Assembly: GCF_007004765.1 (NCBI RefSeq)
Contig: NZ_VIKR01000002.1
Coordinates: 372,001-436,000 of the forward strand
Direction of reading: 5' to 3'
Source of the DNA: Aliikangiella marina
GTDB taxonomy: Bacteria > Pseudomonadota > Gammaproteobacteria > Enterobacterales > Kangiellaceae
DNA: 64,000 bases
The notes beneath the pieces are model-generated. The model did not search any database. It was not told the origin of the DNA and saw only the letters and a program-made list of their open reading frames with translations. Shown piece by piece: positions 1 to 8,225 of this stretch. How positions within the stretch are numbered: position 1 is the stretch's first letter; the number at the start of each line of letters is the position of its first letter. A program made the translations under genes and the position numbers.

Positions 1-215
1 GTGATAAGCTTAATGTCGCTGCGATAGGAAACCTTGTTCCACAACTCCATTTGCACCATATTGTTCGTTATAAAGCGGATCCCCTATGGCCATCACCGAT
101 CTGGGGTAAGCTTCCAATGGTTGCTTATGATTTCGAGGTAGTCCTCCAAATCCAAGAAAAATTAGGTCGAGGATTACAGGATTTTGAGCCGTTGACGGTT
201 CAAAAAAAATCCTAA
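1..215 (+). CDS. HIT-family nucleotide hydrolase, 3' end only
   Basis: The reading frame is open from the window start (first full codon at base 3) and stops at 213-215, giving about 70 C-terminal residues. The segment QLHLHHI fits the histidine triad (HxHxH) of HIT hydrolases, and the W-x-P-x-W segment just after it is usual in the bacterial branch of that family. HIT proteins cleave phosphoanhydride or phosphoramidate bonds of nucleotides such as Ap4A or AMP-lysine. The 5' end lies outside the window, so length and start cannot be judged. No terminator is obvious before dksA. Confidence 0.75.
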   Translation, partial: DKLNVAAIGNLVPQLHLHHIVRYKADPLWPSPIWGKLPMVAYDFEVVLQIQEKLGRGLQDFEPLTVQKKS

Positions 216-373
216 AAATATTTAAAATTCGTTGTTCTTGGCAGATGTATATGATATATATCCGCGCCTGAATAAAAAGTCAGCTCCTAAATTGGGTTGA
301 TTTTAATCGGTATAGAAATTGAACTTTTGGGAAAACTTTAACGTTTTCAAGTAGTTAAACGGCGGAGATTCGA

Positions 374-829
374 ATGCCAGCTAAAAAAACGGCAAAAGCT
401 GCTACAGCCACTACCCTTGGTGCTCTAGGGATTGACCCTTACAAAGAGAAACGTGGCGAAGAGTACATGAACGAAAACCAGGAAGCGCATTTCAAAGCGA
501 TTCTAGAAGCCTGGAAGAAGCAATTAATGGAAGAAGTTGATCGAACTGTTAGCCACATGAAAGATGAAGCGGCTAATTTTCCTGATCCGGTCGATCGTGC
601 TAGCCAAGAAGAAGAATTTAGTCTCGAGTTGCGAACTCGTGACCGAGAGCGTAAGCTTCTGAAGAAAATAGGTAAGTCAATCACATCAATCGATGAACAA
701 GACTATGGATATTGTGAGTCTTGCGGTGTCGAGATTGGAATTCGCCGCCTAGAGGCTCGACCAACCGCGACACTCTGCATCGACTGTAAGACACTTGATG
801 AAATTAAAGAAAAGCATCTGAATAGATAA
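374..829 (+). CDS. dksA: RNA polymerase-binding transcription factor DksA
   Basis: DksA binds the secondary channel of RNA polymerase and, with ppGpp, adjusts transcription in the stringent response. The 151-residue product has the usual length. A coiled-coil region (about residues 35-108) carries the tip motif DPVDRA with D71 and D74, the two acidic residues essential in E. coli at the same numbers. A C4 zinc finger follows with C114, C117, C135 and C138. The start at 374 has a GGAG ribosome site 7-10 bases upstream. The next gene, gluQ, is the usual neighbour of dksA in gammaproteobacteria. A strong hairpin separates the two. Confidence 0.97.
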   Translation: MPAKKTAKAATATTLGALGIDPYKEKRGEEYMNENQEAHFKAILEAWKKQLMEEVDRTVSHMKDEAANFPDPVDRASQEEEFSLELRTRDRERKLLKKIGKSITSIDEQDYGYCESCGVEIGIRRLEARPTATLCIDCKTLDEIKEKHLNR

Positions 830-857
830 CGGCTTTTTAAAATTTTTGCATCTCTCT

Positions 858-890
858 AACAAGCGCCTATTGGGCGCTTGTTTTGTTTTA
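858..890 (+). terminator. Rho-independent terminator after dksA
   Basis: A perfect 10-bp stem AACAAGCGCC / GGCGCTTGTT (858-867 and 873-882) with a 5-base loop is followed by a T-rich tract to 889. It ends about 11 bases before the gluQ start, so gluQ is expressed by read-through or by a promoter overlapping this stretch. Confidence 0.85.
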
Positions 891-900
891 GGGTATTGCT

Positions 901-1806
901 ATGACTCAAAAATGGGTTGGGCGTTTTGCACCAACGCCTTCAGGTCCTTTGCATTTCGGCTCTTTAGTTGCTGCCCTTGGTAGCTATTTAATCGCGCGTC
1001 AAAGACAGGGACAGTGGTTATTACGGATAGAAGATATTGACCCTCCAAGAGAGATGCCGGGTGCGGCACAAGATATTTTATCGACGCTAGAAGCATTTGG
1101 GTTCGAGTGGGATGGTCCTGTGACCTATCAGAGCCAGCGAACCGCCGCCTATGAACAGGCTTTGGATTTGCTTCATTCAAAGTCATTAGTCTACCAATGT
1201 GATTGCAGCCGTAAAATTGTCATCGAACGCAATGATGGCGTGTATGATAAGTATTGTCGTAACCGCGATTTAATCGATATCGGAGATAGTGCAATCAGGA
1301 TAAAGTTTGACCCGACCTTTGCTAAGTTTAATGACGAGATTTTCGGTCACTGTGAATTCAACCAACAAGTATTTTGTCAGGATTTTGTTGTTCGTCGTCG
1401 CGATGGTCTTTTTGCCTACCAATTAGCGGTGGTGGTCGATGACATTGATTTTGGAATTAATCATATTGTAAGAGGGGCCGACATCCTTGACTCAACGCCC
1501 AGGCAAAATTTTCTCTATCATTGTTTTGATAAGTCGGCACCTAGCTACTTTCATCTTCCCCTAGTCACGGATGAGTCAGGACATAAATACAGTAAAAGCA
1601 AATTTTTTCCTGCCGTGGAGCCGGCAAAGGCTTGTGAGTGGATTCTCAAGGCTTACATTCATCTAGGACAGAAGCCTCCAGAAACCGATCAGATAGATAA
1701 ACCCGATGAATTGTTAAATTGGGCTGTAAGCAATTTTGAGCTAAATAAGATAAGCAAACAGCCTATTGCCTATCCAACTGACCGCGGTGGTGAAATCACA
1801 ACGTAA
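901..1806 (+). CDS. gluQ: Glutamyl-Q tRNA(Asp) synthetase
   Basis: GluQ-RS is a truncated glutamyl-tRNA synthetase paralogue that attaches glutamate to queuosine in the anticodon of tRNA-Asp. The 301-residue product has the Rossmann-type catalytic half only, without an anticodon-binding domain. Visible are the HIGH-equivalent segment PTPSGPLHFGSL (11-22), zinc ligands C100, C102, Y115 and C119 matching the E. coli enzyme spacing, and a KMSKS-like loop KYSKS at 229-233. The ATG at 901 follows directly after the dksA terminator. Position next to dksA is conserved in many gammaproteobacteria, which supports the call. Confidence 0.95.
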   Translation: MTQKWVGRFAPTPSGPLHFGSLVAALGSYLIARQRQGQWLLRIEDIDPPREMPGAAQDILSTLEAFGFEWDGPVTYQSQRTAAYEQALDLLHSKSLVYQCDCSRKIVIERNDGVYDKYCRNRDLIDIGDSAIRIKFDPTFAKFNDEIFGHCEFNQQVFCQDFVVRRRDGLFAYQLAVVVDDIDFGINHIVRGADILDSTPRQNFLYHCFDKSAPSYFHLPLVTDESGHKYSKSKFFPAVEPAKACEWILKAYIHLGQKPPETDQIDKPDELLNWAVSNFELNKISKQPIAYPTDRGGEITT

Positions 1807-1856
1807 AAAAAGACTGGCTGTGCTAAAGTCGAGTTCCTAACAGAGGAAACTATCAC

Positions 1857-2225
1857 ATGAAATACCAAGCGATAAACTTCGCTGAAAAATTAAGTCTGTT
1901 TTCTGAGTATTGGTCCCCTAAAGTTGTCGCAGAAATGAATGACTATCAGCTTAAGTTGGTTAAATTAAAAGGTGAGTTTGTCTGGCATCGTCACTCAGAT
2001 ACCGATGAAACTTTTATTGTTTTGGAGGGCCAGCTAAGGATCGATTTTAAAGATGGGCATGTATTTCTAAATGCCGGAGAGATGTTTATCGTTCCAAAAG
2101 GTGTTGAACACAGGCCCTTTGCTGAAAAGGAAGTGAAGGCGATAATTATTGAGCCAAAAGGTGTAGTAAATACTGGTGACGCAATAGCGGACCCGTTAAC
2201 CGCGGAAAGCGATGTTTGGATTTAA
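1857..2225 (+). CDS. Cupin-domain protein
   Basis: A 122-residue single-domain cupin. The first cupin motif is clear: H44, H46 and E51 in WHRHSDTDETFIVLEG, and the second motif supplies H85 in PKGVEHRPFA. These four residues would hold one metal ion in a small beta barrel. The AGGAAAC ribosome site sits just upstream of the ATG. Single-domain cupins of this length are often annotated as mannose-6-phosphate isomerase-like, but the sequence does not fix a substrate. It stands alone, with a terminator-like hairpin downstream. Confidence 0.85.
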   Translation: MKYQAINFAEKLSLFSEYWSPKVVAEMNDYQLKLVKLKGEFVWHRHSDTDETFIVLEGQLRIDFKDGHVFLNAGEMFIVPKGVEHRPFAEKEVKAIIIEPKGVVNTGDAIADPLTAESDVWI

Positions 2226-2280
2226 CAACAAAGATTAAATGTTTGCTCTTTTGAGCAACATTAAGACGCGCGACAAACTA

Positions 2281-2300
2281 TCGGTTTTTACCGAGTTTTT
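2281..2300 (+). terminator. Likely intrinsic terminator after the cupin gene
   Basis: Stem TCGGT / ACCGA (2281-2285 and 2290-2294) with a T4 loop is followed by GTTTTT. Another hairpin without a T tail, TTGCTC / GAGCAA, lies at 2243-2258. The stem is only 5 bp, so strength is uncertain. Confidence 0.5.
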
Positions 2301-2418
2301 AAAAACAGACTTTGATAAAACTCATTTTATTTGGTGGGATTGTTTTTACCAGCCAGTGCAATTAGGATCACTATCCCAATCCGACCACAAGAATTAAAAA
2401 TTTAAAGGCTAAAAAGCA

Positions 2419-2847
2419 ATGGAGCAACCTAAAAGCGACGATACAATTTATCAAGCGCCACAGTCGGAGTTATTCCCTGATAGCCGCCGTTTAAAAAAAC
2501 GATCGATCGCCAAGAAAATTCGTAACGGATGGATCGCTGCTATTGCCTATGCAACTTTATTATTGATTTTATTGGTGACTAATCTTCTCAAAGAGTCTGC
2601 CTCATTCAGTCTCATTAAAGCCGTAGAGGTTTTGTTTATTTATTGCCTGGCACTCGGTGTTTATAAACACAACCGCTTTGCGGCGGCGATAATGCTAGCT
2701 TATTTCATTGGCTCAAAATTATTTGCTATCGCGACTTCTGATACCTATACCGGTATTGGTTTAATCATAATTTTCAGCTATTTCTTTTATCACGCAACGA
2801 TCGCTTGTTTTCAGTACCATCACATGAAAGTTAAATTAGAGCTGTAG
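2419..2847 (+). CDS. Small integral membrane protein, unknown function
   Basis: The 142-residue product starts with a polar, basic tail of about 35 residues and then shows about four hydrophobic helices (roughly residues 36-58, 63-80, 86-106, 113-132). The N-terminal layout (short acidic/proline-containing tail, then basic residues before the first helix) fits inner-membrane insertion with the N-terminus in the cytoplasm. No catalytic motif is visible and I do not recognise the family. It lies in the same orientation as its neighbours with gaps of about 190 bases on each side, so it is probably transcribed alone. Confidence 0.65.
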   Translation: MEQPKSDDTIYQAPQSELFPDSRRLKKRSIAKKIRNGWIAAIAYATLLLILLVTNLLKESASFSLIKAVEVLFIYCLALGVYKHNRFAAAIMLAYFIGSKLFAIATSDTYTGIGLIIIFSYFFYHATIACFQYHHMKVKLEL

Positions 2848-3026
2848 CTCGCTATCGCGATCATGGTTCAATTACCCGACTCATCTTGGTTCGAACCAAA
2901 AGGCAGGTTGGAATTTATCAATACACCGATTGTCCTTTGTTTATTGTCCGGTTGAGCCCTGATCCAGGTCAATTCAGGAGAAGCATGATTCAATATAATT
3001 AAGATCGATTTCCTTTACTCTGTTTA

Positions 3027-3437
3027 ATGGTGATAAAGTTGAAACAGCTATTTAAAAAATGGAACGGTTTAGTTTACTTATTCGCTTTTTCAATCTTCGG
3101 CATTCAAGGATTCCATGTTTCAGCCGAAGAGGTTTTAACCATCGAGCGAAAGAAAGCGCTTATTGAGTTACTGAAAAAAGACTGTGGTTCATGTCACGGC
3201 AAATGGCTTAGGGGGAATGTTGGGCCGCCACTACTTCCTGGTAAACTGCGCAATAAATCACGAGATTTTTTGATTAAAAAAATTACCGAGGGCGTGGAAG
3301 GCTCCGAAATGCCCGCCTGGAAAAATAATCTTTCTAAAGCAGAAATAGCATTTCTGGTTGATTATCTAACGATTTCTCGCAATATTGCGCAAAAAAGCGC
3401 TCAGATCATTATTAATGATACTTTAGCCAGTCGATAG
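3027..3437 (+). CDS. Periplasmic class I c-type cytochrome
   Basis: A 136-residue protein with a Sec signal (basic start, hydrophobic stretch 14-29, likely cut near VSA-E). One haem site CGSCH uses C53, C56 and H57; M95 in EMPAW is the probable sixth ligand. The order CxxCH, GPPLLPGKL, then EMPAW resembles the c55X/NirC group of nitrite-reductase clusters, but no nir gene is visible here, so the partner is unknown. It should carry one electron at a time in the periplasm. An earlier alternative start is not apparent; the ribosome site is weak. Confidence 0.8.
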   Translation: MVIKLKQLFKKWNGLVYLFAFSIFGIQGFHVSAEEVLTIERKKALIELLKKDCGSCHGKWLRGNVGPPLLPGKLRNKSRDFLIKKITEGVEGSEMPAWKNNLSKAEIAFLVDYLTISRNIAQKSAQIIINDTLASR

Positions 3438-3455
3438 CAACCCATGGGCCAAGAG

Positions 3456-4166
3456 CTAGTTATTTTCGAGTTGAGAGAATCGCGTAACACATCGATTATT
3501 TCTATTAAATTTGACGTCTCCTCGGTCGCCGTACTCAGAACGCAGCGCGACTTCAGTAGAGCGATAGATAGACCACTCTTTTCTAAATTTATTCTCTTCA
3601 CGAATAGCCTGGCCTTCAGAGTCGAAGTATAACCAAGTGCCATTCATTTTATGTTTAGCATGAACCAGTTCATGAAAAAGGTTTTCGATAGCAGAAAACT
3701 TAATATATTTCCCACTCTTTCCCATAACGCAGTTGCTCCCAGCAAACTCCATATTAAGATAAAACTTAATATAAACACTTTCTCCTTTACCATTAGTCAA
3801 ATTACTCGAGAGGGGAGCACCGGTAACACCGGCTGAAAGTAGTGCGGAGTCGCTATGATAGATAACTAGCTGATGCCCACTCGAATCGATCGATTGTAAC
3901 GTTTGGTGACCGATATTCGTCAACTTGATTAAGTCTAACCATTTAAAAAGCTTAATGGCCTGGCCGAAGTTATCGACGTGAATTAGGATGTTGGGTGCGT
4001 AAAAATAGGATTCTTTTTTAGCATTATGGGGCGGCTCTATGGCTCTATTTGCAAGCGAATAAGATGAAAAAAGTGAGAAAAAGGTCAACACTAACGGTAA
4101 AAGTGTCAGTAAACAATTTCGCTTTGCAACAATTAGCAAAATATTATGCTTAAACATAGAAAACAA
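3456..4166 (-). CDS. Secreted HExxH metallopeptidase candidate, M91 (NleD)-like
   Basis: The 236-residue product has a Sec signal (hydrophobic 18-37, likely cut after SLA at 39). The motif HELVH at 165-169 gives two zinc histidines and the catalytic glutamate; E190 or E191 in REENKF could be the third ligand. The layout HELVHA, about 20 residues, then a conserved E-E is that of peptidase family M91, whose known member NleD is a type III effector cutting host kinases. Here the protein has an ordinary export signal instead. The gene converges on the cytochrome gene with only 18 bases between them. The M91 assignment is by eye. Confidence 0.6.
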   Translation of the reverse strand: MFSMFKHNILLIVAKRNCLLTLLPLVLTFFSLFSSYSLANRAIEPPHNAKKESYFYAPNILIHVDNFGQAIKLFKWLDLIKLTNIGHQTLQSIDSSGHQLVIYHSDSALLSAGVTGAPLSSNLTNGKGESVYIKFYLNMEFAGSNCVMGKSGKYIKFSAIENLFHELVHAKHKMNGTWLYFDSEGQAIREENKFRKEWSIYRSTEVALRSEYGDRGDVKFNRNNRCVTRFSQLENN

Positions 4167-4554
4167 CCGCCTTATTTAAACATCACACTATAAGTCTAGT
4201 TCAAATTTCGCAGAGTCGCCGATAAATGAGGCTGGTAACTTATTTTCTCGACCCTAATTGGCATTAGGTTCGATTATTATTTTTATAGATTACGCCTAAA
4301 AACATAATCTAAAAAGTATTCTGCGGGGGTTAGTCAATTATATTGTTTGGTAAAATTTAAAAAGTGGTTAACAAAATAATGCTATGGATCAGGCTTTTCT
4401 CCTCGCTATTTTTTCGAAAAAGTATTAGTTCAATAATGTGATGTTATTTTTTTGAACCTTATGTGACAGTGACGTAAATATTCGATGACAAAAAAATTCT
4501 TACTTAAAACGGTTTGGTCGACTTATTTTTGATAAATATTGATTGATTGTGACT

Positions 4555-4572
4555 CAGTCATTTTTATGTCAT
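4555..4572 (+). promoter_or_regulatory. Candidate PhoB box upstream of the alkaline phosphatases
   Basis: The direct repeat CAGTCAT-TTTT-ATGTCAT has two 7-mers, each matching CTGTCAT at six of seven positions, with the 4-base AT spacer of a Pho box. It lies about 147 bases before the first phosphatase start, in an AT-rich 552-base gap (4167-4718) that holds no gene. The rest of the gap has further GACAGTGAC-type half sites near 4464-4490 but no clear sigma-70 pair that I would stand behind. Confidence 0.55.
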
Positions 4573-4718
4573 TAAAAAGCAATCGTTTCGACACAATTTT
4601 TTTCTACCCTTCTTGCCAATTCTCAACGCGTCTCAATTTGCGATAACGCTGTCGGGGATTCATTCAAATAAATTAATCAAATATAAATAATTGCTATAAA
4701 AAATAAGGAAGAAAACTC

Positions 4719-6302
4719 ATGAAACTTAAAACGACATTTCTGTCGAGTTTTGTGATGGCTGCTTTTGCTGCTACTGGTCATTCTGCGGTACTACCCGATG
4801 TCCAAACACAAAGCTCATGGTTTGTCAGTGGACAAGCCTCAATCGCTGGTAAACAAATGATATCCAATGCTCCAAGAGCAAAGAATGTCATCCTCTTCGT
4901 TGGTGATGGTATGGGCGTATCGACGCTTACTGCTTCAAGAATTTTGCAAGGCCAGTTAGCAGGTAACGCTGGCGAGGAAGGATTGTTAAGTTTTGAAAAC
5001 TTTCAAAATACCGCTTTGGTAAAAACTTATAACGTCGATGCTCAAACGCCTGATTCAGCAGGCACGATGACGGCAATGATGTCTGGGTTAAAAACAGATG
5101 TTGGTGTGATAGGTGTTGATGAAGATATCGAACGTGGTGACTGCGCTACTGTAAATGGTAATGAAGTTGTGACCGCACTAGAGTTGGCAGAAATTAAAGG
5201 CTTGTCTACTGGGGTTATTTCCACTGCAAGAATAACTCATGCGACCCCAGCAGCAACTTACGCAAAGTCTGCAGACAGAAACTGGGAAGACGTATCGGAT
5301 ATGCCTGAGGCCGCTGTGACAGGAGGTTGTAAGGATATTGCCGATCAATTAATTAACTTTGAAGAAAATGTTGAAGCAAGATTTCTTGGTACTGACATCG
5401 ATGGTATTGAGGTTGTCATGGGCGGTGGTCGTCGACACTTTTTGCCGCGCGATGAAGCGTTCAATAGCGCTGATGCTGTAAGCAGTGTCGAGGGTGATAG
5501 AACTGATGCTCGTGACTTGACTGCAGAATGGCAAGATAAATATGAAAATGGTGTGTATGTGATGGATCAAATTGGATTCGACGCAATCGATCCAGCTAAC
5601 ACCGAACGTGTTTTTGGGTTGTTTAACGAATCTCACATGCAATACGAAGCTGACCGAACGAATGATATCGCTGGCGAACCATCGTTGTCACAAATGACAG
5701 CCAAAGCCATTGATATTTTGGATAACAACGAAAAAGGTTTTTTTCTCATGGTAGAGAGTGGCCGAATCGATCACGGCCATCATGCTGGGTCTGCATACAA
5801 TGCGCTCACTGACACGATTGAGTTTGCTGAAGCGGTTCAAGCTGCAATGGATGCGACAGATCCCGCGGAAACTTTAATCCTAGTGACTGCCGATCACAGT
5901 CACGTGTTTACAATTGGCGGCTATCCAAAGCGCGGCAACCCCATTTTGGGTAAAGTGGTCCGAGTCGGAGAGAGCGAACCTTACCTGGCGAGTGATGGAC
6001 TCCCCTATACAACACTCGGTTACACCAACGGTCGCGGTTTCCGCGATTTAGGAAGCGAGACAAATGCGGATGTTGCCTACTCCGAAGACTCTCTAGCAGG
6101 GCGTGTTGATTTGACTGCTGTTGATACAACCGCTAGCGGCTTTCACCAAGAGACAACCGTGCCAACAAGTTCAGAAACTCATGCGGGTGAAGATATCACT
6201 CTCCATGCAAAAGGACCTGGCGCCTACTTGGTTCAGGGGACCATTGAACAAAATATGGTCTTTCACGTCATAAATCGTGCACTTGGTTTAGTTGCAGAAT
6301 AG
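4719..6302 (+). CDS. Alkaline phosphatase, periplasmic or secreted (first of a tandem pair)
   Basis: The 527-residue enzyme hydrolyses phosphate monoesters outside the cytoplasm. It has a Sec signal (1-23, cut after HSA). Zinc and nucleophile signatures are present: VGDGMG with D63, PDSAGT with the phosphoserine S113, the paired RIDHGHH metal site, TADHSH, and SETHAGED near the C-terminus. The DSAGT, TADHSHVF and SETHxGED forms are those of the animal-type (placental-like) branch, not of E. coli PhoA, which reads DSAAS. GGAAG lies before the ATG. The gene is followed after 14 bases by a paralogue, so the two should be co-transcribed, probably under phosphate control. Confidence 0.93.
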   Translation: MKLKTTFLSSFVMAAFAATGHSAVLPDVQTQSSWFVSGQASIAGKQMISNAPRAKNVILFVGDGMGVSTLTASRILQGQLAGNAGEEGLLSFENFQNTALVKTYNVDAQTPDSAGTMTAMMSGLKTDVGVIGVDEDIERGDCATVNGNEVVTALELAEIKGLSTGVISTARITHATPAATYAKSADRNWEDVSDMPEAAVTGGCKDIADQLINFEENVEARFLGTDIDGIEVVMGGGRRHFLPRDEAFNSADAVSSVEGDRTDARDLTAEWQDKYENGVYVMDQIGFDAIDPANTERVFGLFNESHMQYEADRTNDIAGEPSLSQMTAKAIDILDNNEKGFFLMVESGRIDHGHHAGSAYNALTDTIEFAEAVQAAMDATDPAETLILVTADHSHVFTIGGYPKRGNPILGKVVRVGESEPYLASDGLPYTTLGYTNGRGFRDLGSETNADVAYSEDSLAGRVDLTAVDTTASGFHQETTVPTSSETHAGEDITLHAKGPGAYLVQGTIEQNMVFHVINRALGLVAE

Positions 6303-6316
6303 AGGGAGTTAAAACA

Positions 6317-8140
6317 ATGAATAAATCAATAGTTTCATTATTAGTTGTGTCTGCACTTGGACTGAGTGGTTGTGTAGATGATGGTAAAGATGGTCAAGAC
6401 GGAGCCAATGGGAACGACGGATTAAGCAGTCTTATCGTGCAAACCCCCCTCGCCATCGGTAACGATGAATGTCGCAATGGTGGTATCCAAATTGACACGG
6501 GGATTGATGCTAACGGTAACGCCACTTTAGAAAGTGGAGAAGTTAGCGATACGCAATTTGTATGCAACCCGGCGATCAATCAAATCGCTGCGAATGAAAT
6601 ATTAAATAATACCAATAATGCTTGGTTTATGGATGCTGCTTACAAGCTTGAAAAAACTCAGCAAAGTGTTGAAGAAGTCATTCGCGAACGAGGTTCAGCT
6701 AAGAACATTATTTTGTTTGTTGGTGATGGGATGGGTGTTTCGACTGTTACAGCATCTAGAATTCTTGAAGGGCAAAACAAAGGAATGATGGGCGAAGAGA
6801 ATGAATTATCTTTTGATAAATTTCCTTTTGCCGGCCTAGCCAAGACATACAACGTGGATGCTCAGACCCCCGACTCAGCAGGAACCATGACAGCGATGAT
6901 GTCAGGCGTTAAAACTGATGTGGGTGTTATTGGCGTTGCAGAAGCGGTTTCTCGCAGCGATTGTTCTTCTGTCACGGGTAATGAGTTAGTTTCAGCCCTA
7001 GAGCTTGCTGAAATCGCCGGGAAATCAACCGGTGTCGTTTCAACAGCGCGAATTACTCACGCGACTCCAGCAGCAACCTATGCTAAATCTGCTGATAGAA
7101 ACTGGGAAGATGTGTCAGATATGCCAGCACAAGCGATTACTGATGGCTGTGTCGATATTGCAGATCAACTGATTAACTTTGAAGCCAATTTGGAAACTCG
7201 TTTTGCGGGATTAGATGTTGATGGTATTGAGGTGGTATTTGGTGGAGGGCGTCGTCACTTTTTGCCAAACGACGCGGCATTTAATTCACCAGATGCGGTT
7301 AGTGCAGTTGAAGGCGATCGAACTGATGGTCGTGATTTGACGGCCGAGTGGCAGGCAAATTACGCGGCAGGAGAATATATCTTTGATCAGGTGGGGTTTG
7401 ATGCTCTTAACACTGAAACCACTGAAAAAGTCTTGGGACTGTTCAATGAGTCGCACATGCAATATGAAGCTGATCGTCACAATGATGTTGCCGGTGAACC
7501 ATCGATTAGTGAAATGACAGAGAAAGCTATCAATATCTTAGATAACAATGATGAAGGTTTTTTCTTAATGGTTGAATCTGGTCGTATCGATCATGGTCAT
7601 CATGCGGGCAGTGCTTACAATGCGATGACCGATACAATCGAATTTGCGAAGGCGGTTCAAGCTGCTTATGACAGTACCAACCCTGAAGAAACGCTAATCA
7701 TTGTAACTGCCGACCACAGTCATGTGTTTACGATAGCGGGATATCCAAAACGGGGGAATCCTATTCTGGGTAAAGTCGTTCCAGTCGGCGGTACAGAACC
7801 GTCACTAGCGTCAGATGATATGCCATACACTACCTTGGGTTATACCAACGGCAGAGGTTTCAAAGACTTAGGTGATGAAACTAACGCTGATGAAGGCTAC
7901 AGCAATAGCATCGTCACAGGACGAGTTGATTTGTCGGCTATAGACACTGAAACCCCAGGTTTTCACCAAGAGTCATTGGTTCCATTATCATCTGAAACTC
8001 ATGCGGGTGAAGATGTGGCAATTTATGCAACCGGACCAGGAGCAAACTTAGTGGTAGGTACTAACGAGCAAAGTGTTGTATTTCATGTAATGGATTACGC
8101 TGGTGATCTAGTCGCTAAAGCCAATGCTGTTCTAGATTAA
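6317..8140 (+). CDS. Alkaline phosphatase lipoprotein with collagen-like stretch (second of pair)
   Basis: A 607-residue paralogue of the preceding enzyme. The signal ends in the lipobox LSGC (C19), so it should be lipid-anchored. Next come Gly-X-Y triplets (GKDGQDGANGNDG) and a region of about 50 residues (40-90, TPLAIGNDEC ... DTQFVCN) resembling the DUF7151-type module of marine bacterial lipoproteins. The phosphatase domain follows from about residue 125 with the same VGDGMG, PDSAGT (S187), IDHGHH, TADHSH and SETHAGED motifs. The pair thus places similar chemistry in two forms, one free and one tethered. It ends in a strong terminator. Confidence 0.93.
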   Translation: MNKSIVSLLVVSALGLSGCVDDGKDGQDGANGNDGLSSLIVQTPLAIGNDECRNGGIQIDTGIDANGNATLESGEVSDTQFVCNPAINQIAANEILNNTNNAWFMDAAYKLEKTQQSVEEVIRERGSAKNIILFVGDGMGVSTVTASRILEGQNKGMMGEENELSFDKFPFAGLAKTYNVDAQTPDSAGTMTAMMSGVKTDVGVIGVAEAVSRSDCSSVTGNELVSALELAEIAGKSTGVVSTARITHATPAATYAKSADRNWEDVSDMPAQAITDGCVDIADQLINFEANLETRFAGLDVDGIEVVFGGGRRHFLPNDAAFNSPDAVSAVEGDRTDGRDLTAEWQANYAAGEYIFDQVGFDALNTETTEKVLGLFNESHMQYEADRHNDVAGEPSISEMTEKAINILDNNDEGFFLMVESGRIDHGHHAGSAYNAMTDTIEFAKAVQAAYDSTNPEETLIIVTADHSHVFTIAGYPKRGNPILGKVVPVGGTEPSLASDDMPYTTLGYTNGRGFKDLGDETNADEGYSNSIVTGRVDLSAIDTETPGFHQESLVPLSSETHAGEDVAIYATGPGANLVVGTNEQSVVFHVMDYAGDLVAKANAVLD

Positions 8141-8181
8141 GTAAGAATAAATTGATTTGAAAATGTTCGTATAGAAAAATG

Positions 8182-8213
8182 CAAAAGCGTACCCCAGGGT
8201 ACGCTTTTGTCAT
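8182..8213 (+). terminator. Rho-independent terminator after the phosphatase pair
   Basis: A perfect 12-bp stem CAAAAGCGTACC / GGTACGCTTTTG (8182-8193, 8198-8209) with a 4-base loop; the T4 run lies inside the right arm. The next gene starts only 13 bases after, so it is served by read-through or by a promoter inside the hairpin region. Confidence 0.8.
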
Positions 8214-8225
8214 AGGGAGTGATTC

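Noticed and set aside
3651-3836. Plus-strand ORF across the protease gene
   Set aside because: It is the antisense of the HExxH protein and has no ribosome site or family.
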